From Arthrobacter sp. Soc17.1.1.1 (GTDB lineage Bacteria > Actinomycetota > Actinomycetes > Actinomycetales > Micrococcaceae): a DNA stretch of 64,000 nt. Location of the stretch: positions 2,232,001 through 2,296,000 of the forward strand of contig NZ_JBAJII010000001.1 of NCBI RefSeq assembly GCF_036867195.1, read 5' to 3'. Positions 52,523-62,241 of the stretch are shown here, piece by piece. The notes under the pieces were generated by a model, which saw only the letters and a program-made list of their open reading frames with translations, had not been told where the DNA came from and did no database searches. The number at the start of each line of letters is the position of its first letter. Positions within the stretch are counted from its first letter, which is position 1. Position numbers and translations under genes: made by a program.

Positions 52523-55276
52523 GTGGCTGCAGAACAAGGTACGGCGGATATTCTGAGCGGTCTGACCGTCGGCAAGCCCGACGGCGATCCCGAGGAGACC
52601 GCGGAGTGGATCGAATCCCTCGACCAGCTTATTCGCACCCAGGGCACCGAGCGCGCGCAGTACATCATGCGTTCGCTCCTCCAGCGTGCCGGTGCGCAGT
52701 CCGTGGGCGTGCCCATGGTCACGACGACGGACTACGTCAACACCATCCCCGCCGACCAGGAACCCGAGTTCCCCGGCGACGAGGAAATCGAACGCAAGTA
52801 CCGCGCATGGCTGCGCTGGAACGCCGCCGTCATGGTGCACCGCGCCCAGCGGCCCGAGATCGGCGTCGGCGGACACATCTCGACCTACGCCGGTGCCGCC
52901 ACCCTGTACGAGGTGGGCTTCAACCACTTCTTCAAGGGTAAGGACCACCCGAGCGGCGGTGACCAGGTGTTCTTCCAGGGTCACGCCTCCCCCGGCATGT
53001 ACGCACGGGCGTACCTCGAGGGCCGCCTCACCGAAGAGGACCTGGACGGATTCCGGCAGGAGAAGTCGAAGGAGGGACACGCGCTGTCCTCCTATCCGCA
53101 CCCCCGCCTGATGCCCGACTTCTGGGAGTTCCCCACGGTCTCCATGGGCATCGGCCCCATGAACGCCATCTACCAGGCGCAGTCCAACCGCTACCTGCAC
53201 AACCGCGGTTTCAAGGACACCTCCGACCAGCAGGTCTGGGCCTTCCTCGGCGACGGCGAGATGGACGAGCCCGAGTCGCGCGGCCTGCTCCAGCTGGCCG
53301 CGAACGAGAAGCTCGACAACCTCAACTTCGTGATCAACTGCAACCTGCAGCGGCTCGACGGACCCGTCCGCGGCAACGGCAAGATCATGCAGGAGCTCGA
53401 GGCGTTCTTCCGTGGCGCCGGCTGGAACGTCATCAAGGTGGTCTGGGGGCGCGAGTGGGACTCGCTGCTCGCGAAGGACACCGACGGCGCACTGGTCGAC
53501 ATCATGAACCAGACGCCCGACGGCGACTACCAGACGTACAAGGCCGAGTCCGGTGGATTCGTCCGCGACCACTTCTTCGGGAAGTCGCCGGAGACCAAGG
53601 CGATGGTCGAGGACCTCTCCGACGACGAGATCTGGAAGCTCAAGCGCGGCGGCCACGACTACCGCAAGGTCTACGCGGCCTACAAGGCGGCCACGGAGTT
53701 CAAGGGCAAGCCGACCGTCATCCTCGCGAAGACCGTCAAGGGCTACGGCCTCGGCCCGCACTTCGAGGGGCGCAACGCGACCCACCAGATGAAGAAGCTG
53801 ACCAACGCCGACCTGAAGGCGTTCCGCGACCACCTGCGCATCCCCGTCACCGACGAGCAGATCGACGACGACCTCTACAACGCCCCGTACTACCACCCGG
53901 GCGCCGACGCACCCGAGATCAAGTACCTCATGGAGCGTCGCCGCGAACTCGGTGGTTTCGTGCCGGAGCGTCGCACCAAGCACGCCGACGTCGTCCTGCC
54001 GGGCGACAAGGCGTACGAGATGGCCAAGCGCGGGTCCGGGAAGCAGATGGCCGCCACCACCATGGCGTTCGTCCGCATCCTGAAGGACATCATGCGTGAC
54101 AAGGAGTTCGGCCGGCGAATCGCGCCGATCATCCCGGACGAGGCGCGCACGTTCGGCATGGACTCGTTCTTCCCCACGGCGAAGATCTACAACCCGAACG
54201 GCCAGAACTACCTGTCCGTGGACCGCGACCTGGTCCTGGCGTACAAGGAGTCCATCGAGGGCCAGATCCTGCACGCCGGCATCAACGAGGCCGGATCCAT
54301 GGCGGCCTTCACCGCCGCGGGCACGGCCTACGCCACGCAGGGCGAGCCGCTGATCCCGATCTACGTGTTCTACTCGATGTTCGGTTTCCAGCGCACGGGT
54401 GACTCCATCTGGGCCGCGGCGGATCAGATGGCCCGCGGGTTCATCATCGGCGCGACCGCCGGCCGCACCACGCTGACGGGTGAGGGCCTGCAGCACGCGG
54501 ACGGGCACTCGCCGATCCTCGCATCGACGAACCCCGCCGTGATCACCTACGACCCGGCCTTCGGGTACGAGATCGGGCACATCATGCGCGACGGTCTCAA
54601 CCGGATGTACGGCGACATCGGTGACAAGCCGGAGTCCTTCCGCAATGTCATGTACTACATCACGGTGTACAACGAGCCGTTCGTGCAGCCCGCGGAGCCG
54701 GAGGAACTCGACGTAGAAGGGCTGCTGAAGGGGATCTACCTGCTCAAGCCGGCCAAGGTCGACGGTCCCCGCACCCAGCTGCTCGCCTCCGGCGTGGCGG
54801 TCCCCTGGGCCCTCGAGGCGCAGAAGATCCTCGCGAAGGACTGGGGTGTCTCGGCCGACGTGTGGTCCGTGACGTCCTGGAACGAACTGCGCCGCGACGG
54901 CCTCGCCGCCGAGGAGGAGGCCTTCCTCAACCCCGGCGCGGACGCGCGCAAGCCGTTCGTCACGCAGCAGCTCGAGGGTGCGACGGGCCCGATCGTCGCG
55001 GTCTCGGACTTCATGAAGGCCGTGCCCGACCAGATCCGCCAGTTTCTGCCGAACGAGTTCGCGACGCTCGGGGCCGACGGCTTCGGCTTCTCGGACACGC
55101 GGGCGGCAGCACGCCGGTTCTTCAAGATCGACAGCCACTCCGTCGTCGTCCGCGCGCTGGAGATGCTCGCCCGCCGCGGGGAGGTCGACGCGAACGCTCC
55201 GAAGGAAGCGATCGAGAAGTACCGCCTGCTCGACGTGAATGCCGGCACCACCGGCAACGCCGGCGGCGACGCCTAG
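52523..55276 (+). CDS. aceE: Pyruvate dehydrogenase E1 component (homodimeric)
   Basis: Decarboxylates pyruvate with thiamine diphosphate, feeding acetyl groups to E2. The 917-residue homodimeric E1 has the N-terminal block [34 protein letters not shown], the TPP/Mg motif [14 protein letters not shown]...NLNFVINCN, the [14 protein letters not shown] region, and the C-terminal pyrimidine domain ([23 protein letters not shown]). GTG at 52523 follows GGAGAG; an earlier GTG at 52502 would add seven residues. No E2/E3 gene is nearby, as usual in actinobacteria. A T-tract terminator follows. Confidence 0.97.
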   Translation: MAAEQGTADILSGLTVGKPDGDPEETAEWIESLDQLIRTQGTERAQYIMRSLLQRAGAQSVGVPMVTTTDYVNTIPADQEPEFPGDEEIERKYRAWLRWNAAVMVHRAQRPEIGVGGHISTYAGAATLYEVGFNHFFKGKDHPSGGDQVFFQGHASPGMYARAYLEGRLTEEDLDGFRQEKSKEGHALSSYPHPRLMPDFWEFPTVSMGIGPMNAIYQAQSNRYLHNRGFKDTSDQQVWAFLGDGEMDEPESRGLLQLAANEKLDNLNFVINCNLQRLDGPVRGNGKIMQELEAFFRGAGWNVIKVVWGREWDSLLAKDTDGALVDIMNQTPDGDYQTYKAESGGFVRDHFFGKSPETKAMVEDLSDDEIWKLKRGGHDYRKVYAAYKAATEFKGKPTVILAKTVKGYGLGPHFEGRNATHQMKKLTNADLKAFRDHLRIPVTDEQIDDDLYNAPYYHPGADAPEIKYLMERRRELGGFVPERRTKHADVVLPGDKAYEMAKRGSGKQMAATTMAFVRILKDIMRDKEFGRRIAPIIPDEARTFGMDSFFPTAKIYNPNGQNYLSVDRDLVLAYKESIEGQILHAGINEAGSMAAFTAAGTAYATQGEPLIPIYVFYSMFGFQRTGDSIWAAADQMARGFIIGATAGRTTLTGEGLQHADGHSPILASTNPAVITYDPAFGYEIGHIMRDGLNRMYGDIGDKPESFRNVMYYITVYNEPFVQPAEPEELDVEGLLKGIYLLKPAKVDGPRTQLLASGVAVPWALEAQKILAKDWGVSADVWSVTSWNELRRDGLAAEEEAFLNPGADARKPFVTQQLEGATGPIVAVSDFMKAVPDQIRQFLPNEFATLGADGFGFSDTRAAARRFFKIDSHSVVVRALEMLARRGEVDANAPKEAIEKYRLLDVNAGTTGNAGGDA

Positions 55277-55293
55277 CGTTCACGCCTCGTCGG

Positions 55294-55342
55294 AGGGCGA
55301 CGGCGGGAGCAGCCCTGTGCTGCTCCCGCCGTCGCCCTTTTT
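55294..55342 (+). terminator. Rho-independent terminator of aceE
   Basis: A 20-bp perfect stem (55294-55313 with 55319-55338), 5-nt loop, followed by TTTTTG. The strongest canonical terminator in the window. Its T-tract abuts the putative FasR site. Confidence 0.92.
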
Positions 55343-55357
55343 GTAGCTCCTCCACAA
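55341..55357. promoter_or_regulatory. Putative FasR operator 1 (upstream of fasR)
   Basis: TTGTAG-CTCCT-CCACAA, a 17-bp imperfect palindrome. The same motif occurs upstream of fabD (56619-56635). It lies just above the weak -35 region of the fasR promoter, the place expected for an activator site. Confidence 0.55.
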
Positions 55358-55394
55358 ATGGGAGCCGGGGACGCGGAGACCGTATGCTCGGAGG

Positions 55395-56624
55395 ATGCCG
55401 CAGCCCGAAGATGTCCCCGGGAGCACCCGGAACGCCCCGGGCGCCATGAACGCCGGGACCGCCCCCGCGGACCCCGCCACCGTCGAGAAGCTCCGCGCCA
55501 CGATCGGGTCCCTCTCCACGGCGACCCTGAAGCAGCTCGACACGGACCTGCCGTGGTACCGCGGACTGCGGGCCGACGAGCGGTCCGCCCTCGGCATGGT
55601 GGCCCAGAAGGGCATCGCGTCCTTCGTCAACTGGTACCAGAAGCCCGTCTCCCCCGCCTGGGTGCTCAGCGACGTGTTCGGCACCGCCCCCACCGAGCTC
55701 ACCCGCTCCATCAGCCTGCAGAAGGCCCTGCAGCTCATCCGCGTGGTGGTGCAGGTCGTCGAGGACCACGTGCCGTTCCTCGCCCCCGCCGCCGATCAGG
55801 GGCCCCTCCGCGAGGCCGTGCTGCGATACTCCCGCGAGGTGGCCTTCGCCGCCGCCGACGTGTACGCGCGGGCCGCCGAGACCCGCGGATCGTGGGACAC
55901 CCGCCTCGAGGCCCTCGTCGTCGACGCGATCCTGCGCGGCGAGAGCTCGGACGCGCTCCGCTCGCGCATCGCCGCGGTCGGCTGGACCTCACAGGCGCGC
56001 ATCACGGTCATGGTGGGCAGCGCCCCGCAGGAACCGGACGCCGGCTTCCTCAACGAACTCCGGCGCGTCACGGGCCGCCTCGCCGAGGACGTGCTGGTCG
56101 GCATCCAGGGCGAGCGGCTCATCCTCGTGCTGGGCGGCGTGAAGGATCCGGCCAAGGCCTACCCGCGCGTCACCGAGCTGTTCGGCGCCGGCGCCGTCGT
56201 CCTCGGCCCGGAGTCGGACTCGCTCGTCGAGGCGAGCACCTCGGCGCAGGCCGCCTTCGCGGGGCTCACCGTCGCCCGCGCCTGGCCCGGGGCGCCCCGG
56301 CCGGTGTCCTCGGAGGACCTGTGGCCGGAGCGCGTGATGTCCGGCGACGACACCGCGCGGCGCGCCCTGGTCCGGACCATCTACCGGCCGCTGCTCGCGG
56401 CGTCCAACGGCCTGGAGCAGACATTGTCCGCGTACCTCTCCCTCGGGCACTCCCTGGAGGCGACGTCGCGGGCCCTCTTCGTCCACGCCAACACCGTCCG
56501 CTACCGGCTCCGCCGCGTCTGCGACGTGACCGGCTGGGACCCGCTGATCGCCCGCGAGGCCTTCGTGCTGCAGACCGCGCTGGTGGTCGGGCGCCTCGCG
56601 GCCCCGCCGCCCGATGACTTGTAG
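55395..56624 (+). CDS. fasR: FasR-like transcriptional regulator (PucR/CdaR C-terminal HTH)
   Basis: A 409-residue regulator like S. coelicolor FasR, which activates the fabD-fabH-acpP-fabF operon. A helical N-terminal part (ATVEKLRATIGSLSTATLKQL, then ASFVNWYQKPVSPAWVLSDVF) is followed by a GGDEF-like middle region and the PucR-type HTH near the C-terminus (LSLGHSLEATSRALFVHANTVRYRLRRVCDVTGWD). It lies directly upstream of fabD. TATGCT (55383-55388) is 6 nt before the ATG, so the start may be leaderless; an ATG at 55446 is the alternative. Flanking palindromes suggest autoregulation and control of fabD. Confidence 0.93.
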   Translation: MPQPEDVPGSTRNAPGAMNAGTAPADPATVEKLRATIGSLSTATLKQLDTDLPWYRGLRADERSALGMVAQKGIASFVNWYQKPVSPAWVLSDVFGTAPTELTRSISLQKALQLIRVVVQVVEDHVPFLAPAADQGPLREAVLRYSREVAFAAADVYARAAETRGSWDTRLEALVVDAILRGESSDALRSRIAAVGWTSQARITVMVGSAPQEPDAGFLNELRRVTGRLAEDVLVGIQGERLILVLGGVKDPAKAYPRVTELFGAGAVVLGPESDSLVEASTSAQAAFAGLTVARAWPGAPRPVSSEDLWPERVMSGDDTARRALVRTIYRPLLAASNGLEQTLSAYLSLGHSLEATSRALFVHANTVRYRLRRVCDVTGWDPLIAREAFVLQTALVVGRLAAPPPDDL

Positions 56625-56635
56625 ACTTCCTACAA
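56619..56635. promoter_or_regulatory. Putative FasR operator 2 (upstream of fabD)
   Basis: TTGTAG-ACTTC-CTACAA, a perfect 6-5-6 palindrome, 68 bp before the fabD GTG. The left arm includes the fasR stop codon. It matches the site before fasR in both arms and spacing except one base. Confidence 0.6.
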
Positions 56636-56702
56636 CACGGCACAGCCAGCTTGGTTCAGCCGAACACCCGATATTGCCCCACCGATTTGGAAAGCTGGAA
56701 CA

Positions 56703-57668
56703 GTGCTTGCAATCGCCTGCCCCGGACAGGGCTCACAGACCCCGGGCTTCCTGAGCCCCTGGCTCGAGCTCCCCGGGGTGCGGGAGCACCTCGACGAGCT
56801 CAGCGACCGCGCCGGGACCGACCTCGTGCGGCACGGCACCGTCTCCGACGAGGAGACCATCAAGGACACCGCCGTCGCCCAGCCGCTCATCGTGGCCGCC
56901 GGACTCGTGACGGCCCGGGTGCTCCTCGACGGCTCCGCGCTCACCGCGGCCACCGTCGTCGCCGGCCACTCGGTCGGCGAGCTCACGGCATCCGCGGTGG
57001 CCGGGGCGCTCACCGAGGACGACGCCGTCGCCTTCGTCCGCGTGCGCGCCACGGCCATGGCGGAGGCTGCCGCCGCCCGACCCACCGGCATGAGCGCCGT
57101 CCTCGGCGGTGACGCCACCGAGGTGCTGGAGCGGCTCGCCGAGCTGGGCCTCACCGCGGCGAACGCGAACGGCGGCGGCCAGGTGGTGGCCGCGGGAACG
57201 CTCGGACAGCTGGCCGGGCTCGCCGCGCACCCTCCGGCCAAGGCACGCGTCATCGCCCTGAAGGTGGCCGGGGCCTTCCACACGGCCCACATGTCGCCGG
57301 CCGTCACCGCACTCGAGGCGCTCCGGCCGTCGCTCACGCCCGCGGACCCGGTAGCCACCCTCATGTCCAACTTCGACGGCCGCCCCGTCGCCACCGGCGA
57401 AGGCAACCTGGACAGCCTGATCGCCCAGGTCTCCCGCCCGGTCCGCTGGGACCTCTGCATGGAATCGATGCAGGCCATGGGCGTCACGGGCATGATCGAG
57501 CTGTCCCCCGCCGGGACCCTGACCGGGCTGGCGAAGCGCGGAATGCGCGGCACGGCGACCCTCGCCGTAAAATCGCCGGAGGACCTCGATGCGGCCCGCA
57601 GCTTCATCGAGGAGCACTCGCGGACCACGGACCTCGATCCGACCCTTACCTCCGAAGGACCCCAGTGA
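56703..57668 (+). CDS. fabD: Malonyl-CoA:ACP transacylase
   Basis: Loads malonyl groups onto AcpP for type II fatty-acid synthesis. The 321-residue protein has LAIACPGQGSQTPGF at the start, the nucleophile Ser90 in GHSVGEL, and the catalytic His in GAFHTAHM. It starts with GTG and overlaps fabH by 4 nt (GTGA). First gene of the fab operon; a FasR-type palindrome lies upstream. Confidence 0.97.
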   Translation: MLAIACPGQGSQTPGFLSPWLELPGVREHLDELSDRAGTDLVRHGTVSDEETIKDTAVAQPLIVAAGLVTARVLLDGSALTAATVVAGHSVGELTASAVAGALTEDDAVAFVRVRATAMAEAAAARPTGMSAVLGGDATEVLERLAELGLTAANANGGGQVVAAGTLGQLAGLAAHPPAKARVIALKVAGAFHTAHMSPAVTALEALRPSLTPADPVATLMSNFDGRPVATGEGNLDSLIAQVSRPVRWDLCMESMQAMGVTGMIELSPAGTLTGLAKRGMRGTATLAVKSPEDLDAARSFIEEHSRTTDLDPTLTSEGPQ

Positions 57669-58723
57669 GCATCACCGCCATCAAGCAAGCCCCCCTCCGC
57701 GAGCACACGCGCATCCTCGGCGTCGGCGCATACCGGCCCGAGGTGATCGTCACCAACGACGACGTCTGCCAGTGGATCGACTCCTCCGACGAGTGGATCC
57801 GTCAGCGCACCGGCATCGTGACACGGCACCGTGCACCCCGTGACGTGAGCGTCATCGACATGGCGGAGGCGGCCTCCCGGGAGGCGCTCGCCGCCTCGGG
57901 CATCGACGCGTCGCAGCTCGGCGCCGTCCTCGTCTCGACCGTGACCCACCCCTACGCCACCCCCTCGGCCGCCGCGCAGCTGGCCGATCGGCTGGGGGCC
58001 ACCCCGGCGCCCGCCTACGACATCTCCGCCGCCTGTGCCGGGTACTGCTACGGCATCGCCCAGGGCGACGCCCTGGTGCACGCCGGCACCGCCGAGTACG
58101 TGCTCGTGGTCGGCGTGGAGAAGCTCTCGGACTTCATCGACAACTCCGACCGCACCATCTCCTTCCTCCTCGGCGACGGCGCCGGCGCCGTGGTCATCGG
58201 TCCCGGCGACACCGCGGGCATCGGCCCGTCCGTCTGGGGCTCCGACGGCAGCAAGCACGAGGCGATCCGCATGACCCGGTCCCTGCTGGACGTCCGCGAC
58301 TACGCGGCCGGCGTGGTGGCCACGGACGCCGAAGCCGCGGAGGACGGTGCCGAGGCCGAGAGCCTGTGGCCGACCATGCGCCAGGACGGTCCCTCGGTCT
58401 TCCGCTGGGCCGTGTGGGAGATGGCGAAGGTCGCCCAGCGGGCGCTCGACGCCGCCGGCGTCACCGCCGACGACCTGGCGGTGTTCCTCCCCCATCAGGC
58501 CAACATCCGTATCATCGACGAGATGGTGAAGCAGCTGAACCTGCCCGAGCACGTCCACGTCGCACGGGACATCGTGGACGCCGGCAACACCTCCGCCGCC
58601 TCGATCCCCCTGGCCATGCACCGGACCCTGAAGGAACAGCCGGAGCTCAGCGGCAAGCTGGCCCTGCAGATCGGCTTCGGTGCGGGCCTCGTATTCGGCG
58701 CGCAGGTCGTCGTCCTCCCCTAG
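57665..58723 (+). CDS. fabH: 3-oxoacyl-ACP synthase III
   Basis: Condenses acyl-CoA with malonyl-ACP to start fatty-acid chains; in actinobacteria it typically takes branched-chain primers. The 352-residue thiolase-fold enzyme has Cys124 in DISAACAGYCYG, His in FLPHQANIRI and Asn in DAGNTSAASIP, the Cys-His-Asn triad. GTG start overlapping the fabD stop. acpP follows 76 nt downstream. Confidence 0.97.
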   Translation: MSITAIKQAPLREHTRILGVGAYRPEVIVTNDDVCQWIDSSDEWIRQRTGIVTRHRAPRDVSVIDMAEAASREALAASGIDASQLGAVLVSTVTHPYATPSAAAQLADRLGATPAPAYDISAACAGYCYGIAQGDALVHAGTAEYVLVVGVEKLSDFIDNSDRTISFLLGDGAGAVVIGPGDTAGIGPSVWGSDGSKHEAIRMTRSLLDVRDYAAGVVATDAEAAEDGAEAESLWPTMRQDGPSVFRWAVWEMAKVAQRALDAAGVTADDLAVFLPHQANIRIIDEMVKQLNLPEHVHVARDIVDAGNTSAASIPLAMHRTLKEQPELSGKLALQIGFGAGLVFGAQVVVLP

Positions 58724-58799
58724 TTTCCAAGCCCAGGCCGTGACAGCACGGTCTGACCAACCCCGCCGGTGCTCCGGCGACAAGAGAAAAGGAGCCATC

Positions 58800-59045
58800 A
58801 TGGCTAGCAACGAAGAAATCCTGGCCGGCCTCGCCGAGATCGTCAACGAGGAGACGGGTCTGGCCCCCGAGTCCGTCGAGATGGACAAGTCCTTCACCGA
58901 CGACCTCGACATCGACTCCATCTCGATGATGACGATCGTCGTCAACGCCGAAGAGAAGTTCGGGGTACGCATCCCCGACGAAGAGGTCAAGAACCTGAAG
59001 ACCGTCGGCGACGCCGTCACCTTCATCTCGGGCGCGCAGGCCTAG
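58800..59045 (+). CDS. acpP: Acyl carrier protein
   Basis: 81-residue acidic four-helix carrier; Ser40 in the DIDSIS motif receives 4'-phosphopantetheine. It begins MASNEEILAGLAEIVNEETG. Actinobacterial ACPs often read DLDIDSISMMTIVV as here. An AAAGGAG ribosome binding site lies 5-6 nt before the ATG. It sits between fabH and fabF, as in Streptomyces. Confidence 0.97.
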   Translation: MASNEEILAGLAEIVNEETGLAPESVEMDKSFTDDLDIDSISMMTIVVNAEEKFGVRIPDEEVKNLKTVGDAVTFISGAQA

Positions 59046-59157
59046 TCCCTGCCCTTCCCGGGGTTGCGGCCGCTCCCGGCGTTCCCGCCGTGGGCGGCCG
59101 CACCCATCCCTCCGCTCCGGTGCCGCCGGCGCAGGCCCTAGCTTCGAAAGAGTGACC

Positions 59158-60393
59158 ATGCCACGCAAAGTCGTCATCACCGGACTCGGTGCAACCACCC
59201 CGATCGGCGGGGATGTGCCCACCATGTGGGCCAACTCCCTCAAAGGGGTCTCCGGCGCACGGACCATCGAGGCGGACTGGGTGGCCCAGTACGAGTTGCC
59301 GGTGACCTTCGCAGCCCAGATCGCCACCCCCGCGTCGGAGGTCCTCTCCCGCGTCGAGGCGAAGCGCATGGATCCCTCCACGCAGTTCGCCGTCGTCGCG
59401 GCCCGTGAGGCCTGGCGCGACTCGGGCATCGAGGAGGTCGACAAGGACCGCCTCGCCGTGGCCTTCGCCACCGGCATCGGCGGCGTGTGGACCCTGCTCG
59501 ACGCCTGGGACACCCTGCGCGAGAAGGGCCCCCGCCGGGTGCTGCCCATGACCGTGCCGATGCTGATGCCCAACGGACCCGCGGCCGCCGTGAGCCTCGA
59601 CCTCGGAGCCCGCGCGGGAGCGCACACGCCGGTGTCCGCCTGCGCGTCCGGCACAGAGGCCCTGCACCAGGGACTCGAGCTGATCCGCTCAGGCAAGGCG
59701 GACGTGGTGATGTGCGGCGGCGCCGAAGCGGCGATCCACCCGATGCCCATCGCGGCCTTCGCGTCCATGCAGGCCCTGTCGCGGCGGAACGACGAACCGG
59801 AACTCGCCTCGCGCCCCTATGACACCGGCCGCGACGGATTCGTCATGGGCGAGGGCGCCGGAGCGCTCGTCATCGAGGCCGAGGAGCACGCCCTGGCCCG
59901 CGGCGCACGCATCTACGCCGAACTCGGCGGCACGTCGGTCACCGCCGACGCTTACCACATCACCGCCCCCGACCCGCAGGGTCTCGGCGCCACACGGGCT
60001 CTGAAGGCGGCCCTGTTCGACGCGCGGGCGCAGGCGGAGGACGTGGTGCACGTCAACGCCCACGCCACCTCCACCCCGGTCGGCGACAAGCCCGAGTACA
60101 CCGCGCTGAAGGCGGCACTCGGCGCCCACATCGACCAGGTGGCCGTGTCGGCGACGAAGTCGCAGACGGGGCACCTCCTCGGCGCCTCGGGCGCTGTCGA
60201 GGCCGTCATGACGGTGCTGGCGATCCACGAGCGGAAGGCGCCGGTGACGATCAACCTCGACAACCAGGATCCCGAGATCCCGCTCGACGTCGTCACCGCG
60301 CCGCGCGACCTGCCGTCGGGCGACATCGTGGCGCTGAGCAACTCGTTCGGTTTCGGCGGCCACAACGCGGTCATCGTGCTGCGCAGCGTCTGA
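59158..60393 (+). CDS. fabF: 3-oxoacyl-ACP synthase II
   Basis: Elongating ketosynthase. The ~411-residue protein has ITGLGATTPIGGDVPTMW at the start, the nucleophile Cys in PVSACASGTEA, and the two His in HVNAHATSTPVGD and SQTGHLLGASG. GLSNSFGFGGHNA closes the fold. ATG 59158 has GAAAGAG about 5 nt upstream; GTG 59152 is the alternative. It ends the fab operon at a 16-bp hairpin. Confidence 0.97.
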   Translation: MPRKVVITGLGATTPIGGDVPTMWANSLKGVSGARTIEADWVAQYELPVTFAAQIATPASEVLSRVEAKRMDPSTQFAVVAAREAWRDSGIEEVDKDRLAVAFATGIGGVWTLLDAWDTLREKGPRRVLPMTVPMLMPNGPAAAVSLDLGARAGAHTPVSACASGTEALHQGLELIRSGKADVVMCGGAEAAIHPMPIAAFASMQALSRRNDEPELASRPYDTGRDGFVMGEGAGALVIEAEEHALARGARIYAELGGTSVTADAYHITAPDPQGLGATRALKAALFDARAQAEDVVHVNAHATSTPVGDKPEYTALKAALGAHIDQVAVSATKSQTGHLLGASGAVEAVMTVLAIHERKAPVTINLDNQDPEIPLDVVTAPRDLPSGDIVALSNSFGFGGHNAVIVLRSV

Positions 60394-60409
60394 CCGCCGT
60401 CCTCGGCAT

Positions 60410-60446
60410 GCACGAAGGGCGCCACCACCGGTGGCGCCCTTCGTGC
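60410..60446. terminator. Bidirectional terminator after fabF
   Basis: 16-bp stem (60410-60425 with 60431-60446), 5-nt loop, between convergent fabF and the DUF3145 gene. Confidence 0.85.
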
Positions 60447-60503
60447 GTGCCCTGTCCTGCTACGTGCTCTGTCCTGCGTGCTCTGTCTTGCGTGCTCTGC
60501 GCG
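60446..60503. repeat. 14-bp tandem repeat, about four copies
   Basis: CGTGCCCTGTCCTG (60446-60459), CGTGCTCTGTCCTG (60463-60476), CGTGCTCTGTCTTG (60477-60490) and a truncated CGTGCTCTGCGCG, directly after the fabF hairpin. Confidence 0.85.
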
Positions 60504-60511
60504 TCGCCGCG

Positions 60512-61015
60512 TCAGCCGACCTGGTGGAGCCAGCGCACGGGAGCCCCTTCCGCGGCGTACCGGAAGGGCTCGAGCTCCTCGTCCCAGGACTCGCCCAGCG
60601 CAAGGGACAGCTCGTGGTAGACGGCCGCCGGATCACCGGCTCCCGCCTCGTAGGCGTAGCGGATGCGGTCCTCGGTCACCATGATGTTGCCGTGGACGTC
60701 CGTGGTGGCGTGGAAGATGCCGAGCTCGGGCGTGTGCGACCAGCGGCCGCCGTCGGCACCGGCACTCTGTTCCTCGGTGACCTCGTAGCGGAGGTGGGCC
60801 CAGCCCCGGAGGGCGGAGGCGAGCTGCGCTCCGGTGCCCTGCGGACCGACCCAGGAGAGCTCGGCACGGAGCATTCCGGGCGCGGCAGGTTGCGGCGTCC
60901 ACTCCATGTCGAGTCGCTTGTCCAGCACGGAGCCGACAGCCCACTCGACATGAGGGCACAACGCAGTAGGGGCTGAGTGCACGTACAAGACACCGCGCGC
61001 CATCACAACAGACAT
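60512..61015 (-). CDS. DUF3145 family protein
   Basis: A 167-residue cytosolic protein of the actinobacterial DUF3145 family, often found next to fatty-acid synthesis genes. Visible blocks are GVLYVHSAPTALCPHVEWAVG, LDMEWTPQPAAPGMLRAEL and YHELSLALGESWDEELEPFRYAAEG. No known function or catalytic motif. The ATG at 61015 has GGAGG 6-7 nt upstream; an ATG four codons earlier lies inside that site and is less likely. It is convergent with fabF. Confidence 0.92.
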   Translation of the reverse strand: MSVVMARGVLYVHSAPTALCPHVEWAVGSVLDKRLDMEWTPQPAAPGMLRAELSWVGPQGTGAQLASALRGWAHLRYEVTEEQSAGADGGRWSHTPELGIFHATTDVHGNIMVTEDRIRYAYEAGAGDPAAVYHELSLALGESWDEELEPFRYAAEGAPVRWLHQVG

Positions 61016-61232
61016 TCCATCCTCCATAGCTGTAGGTACGTCTTCCCCAACGACCTTCAACGGATGATGCAACGCGCAATGACCGGCAACTTCACGAGAC
61101 CCACCCGCACACGGAGTGCGGGCTCGACCGAACTACTGCTTATTGTGCCGGACGGACGTGAATTTCGCCACTAGGTGCGTCGGCCCTCCTGCAGGTGTCC
61201 GCGGCGTCGGAGCGCGTCCTGCAGCCCGGGCC

Positions 61233-62165
61233 TCAGGCGCGCGGGTGGGCCTGCTCGTAGCTGCGCCGGAGCCGGTCCACGGACACGTGCGTGTAGAGCT
61301 GCGTCGTGGCGAGACTCGAGTGCCCCAGCAGCTCCTGCACCGCCCTCAGGTCGGCGCCGCCGTCGAGCAGGTGCGTCGCGGCGGTGTGCCGGAGGGCGTG
61401 CGGGCCGCGGGCCGCGGTGTCCCCGAGGGCGTCCAGCGCCTCCTTGACCTGGGCGCGGACGGCGCGCTGGTCGATGCGCCCGCCGCGGCGGCCCAGGAAC
61501 AGCGCCGGCCCGCTCTTCTCGGTGAGCCATCGGGGGCGTCCGCGTCGGAGCCAGTCGTCGAGGGCGTGGGCGGCCGGCACCCCGTAGGGGACGGTGCGCT
61601 CCTTCGAGCCCTTGCCCAGTACGAGGAGCGTGCGCCGCTCCGTGTCGACGTCGTCGAGGTCGAGGCCCACCAGCTCCCCGACGCGTACACCCGTGGCATA
61701 GAGCACCTCCACCATGGCCCGCCGCTGGAGTTCGTGGGGATCGCCCTCGACGGACCGGTCCTCGAGGTCCTCGAAGAGGGACCCGGTCTGCGGCCCGCTG
61801 AGAACCGCGGGAAGGGACCTGCTGCGCTTGGGTGAGCGCAGGCGCAGGGCGGGGTTCGCCGGGATGAGCTCCTCGCGGACGGCCCAGTCCATGAAGGACC
61901 GGACCGACGCTGCCCGGCGTGCGATGGTGGCGCGGGACATACCGGCAGCGTCCAGCGCTCCCAGCCACGCCCGGAAATGGCTGAGCTCGAGCTCGCCCAG
62001 CGCCGCCACCCCGGACTGCGCCGCATGGGCGAAGAAGAGTTCCAGGTCCGTGCGGTAGGCCCGGACGGTGTGCGCCGAGCGGTTCCGCTCCCGCGTCAGG
62101 TACAGCTCGAAGCCCTGGGCGGCCGCCGCCAGCGCCTGCCCTCGTCCTGTGTTCTCGTGTGTCAT
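61233..62165 (-). CDS. xerC: Tyrosine recombinase XerC
   Basis: Site-specific recombinase resolving chromosome dimers at dif. The 310-residue protein has the N-terminal SAM-like core-binding domain (FELYLTRERNRSAHTVRAYRTDL) and the catalytic domain with Arg in ATGVRVGEL, Lys in GKGSKERTVP, His/Arg in HALRHTAAT, His in LGHSSLATT and nucleophile Tyr in TQLYTHVS. GGAGGGACG precedes the ATG. It lies downstream of an ogt-like gene and dprA; a dprA-xerC neighbourhood is common in actinobacteria. Confidence 0.96.
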   Translation of the reverse strand: MTHENTGRGQALAAAAQGFELYLTRERNRSAHTVRAYRTDLELFFAHAAQSGVAALGELELSHFRAWLGALDAAGMSRATIARRAASVRSFMDWAVREELIPANPALRLRSPKRSRSLPAVLSGPQTGSLFEDLEDRSVEGDPHELQRRAMVEVLYATGVRVGELVGLDLDDVDTERRTLLVLGKGSKERTVPYGVPAAHALDDWLRRGRPRWLTEKSGPALFLGRRGGRIDQRAVRAQVKEALDALGDTAARGPHALRHTAATHLLDGGADLRAVQELLGHSSLATTQLYTHVSVDRLRRSYEQAHPRA

Positions 62166-62241
62166 CGTCCCTCCGGTACCAGTATCGCCGCCCGCGCACG
62201 GCACGGGGCGTCGACAGGCCCGGGGCGTGGGCAGTCCCGCC

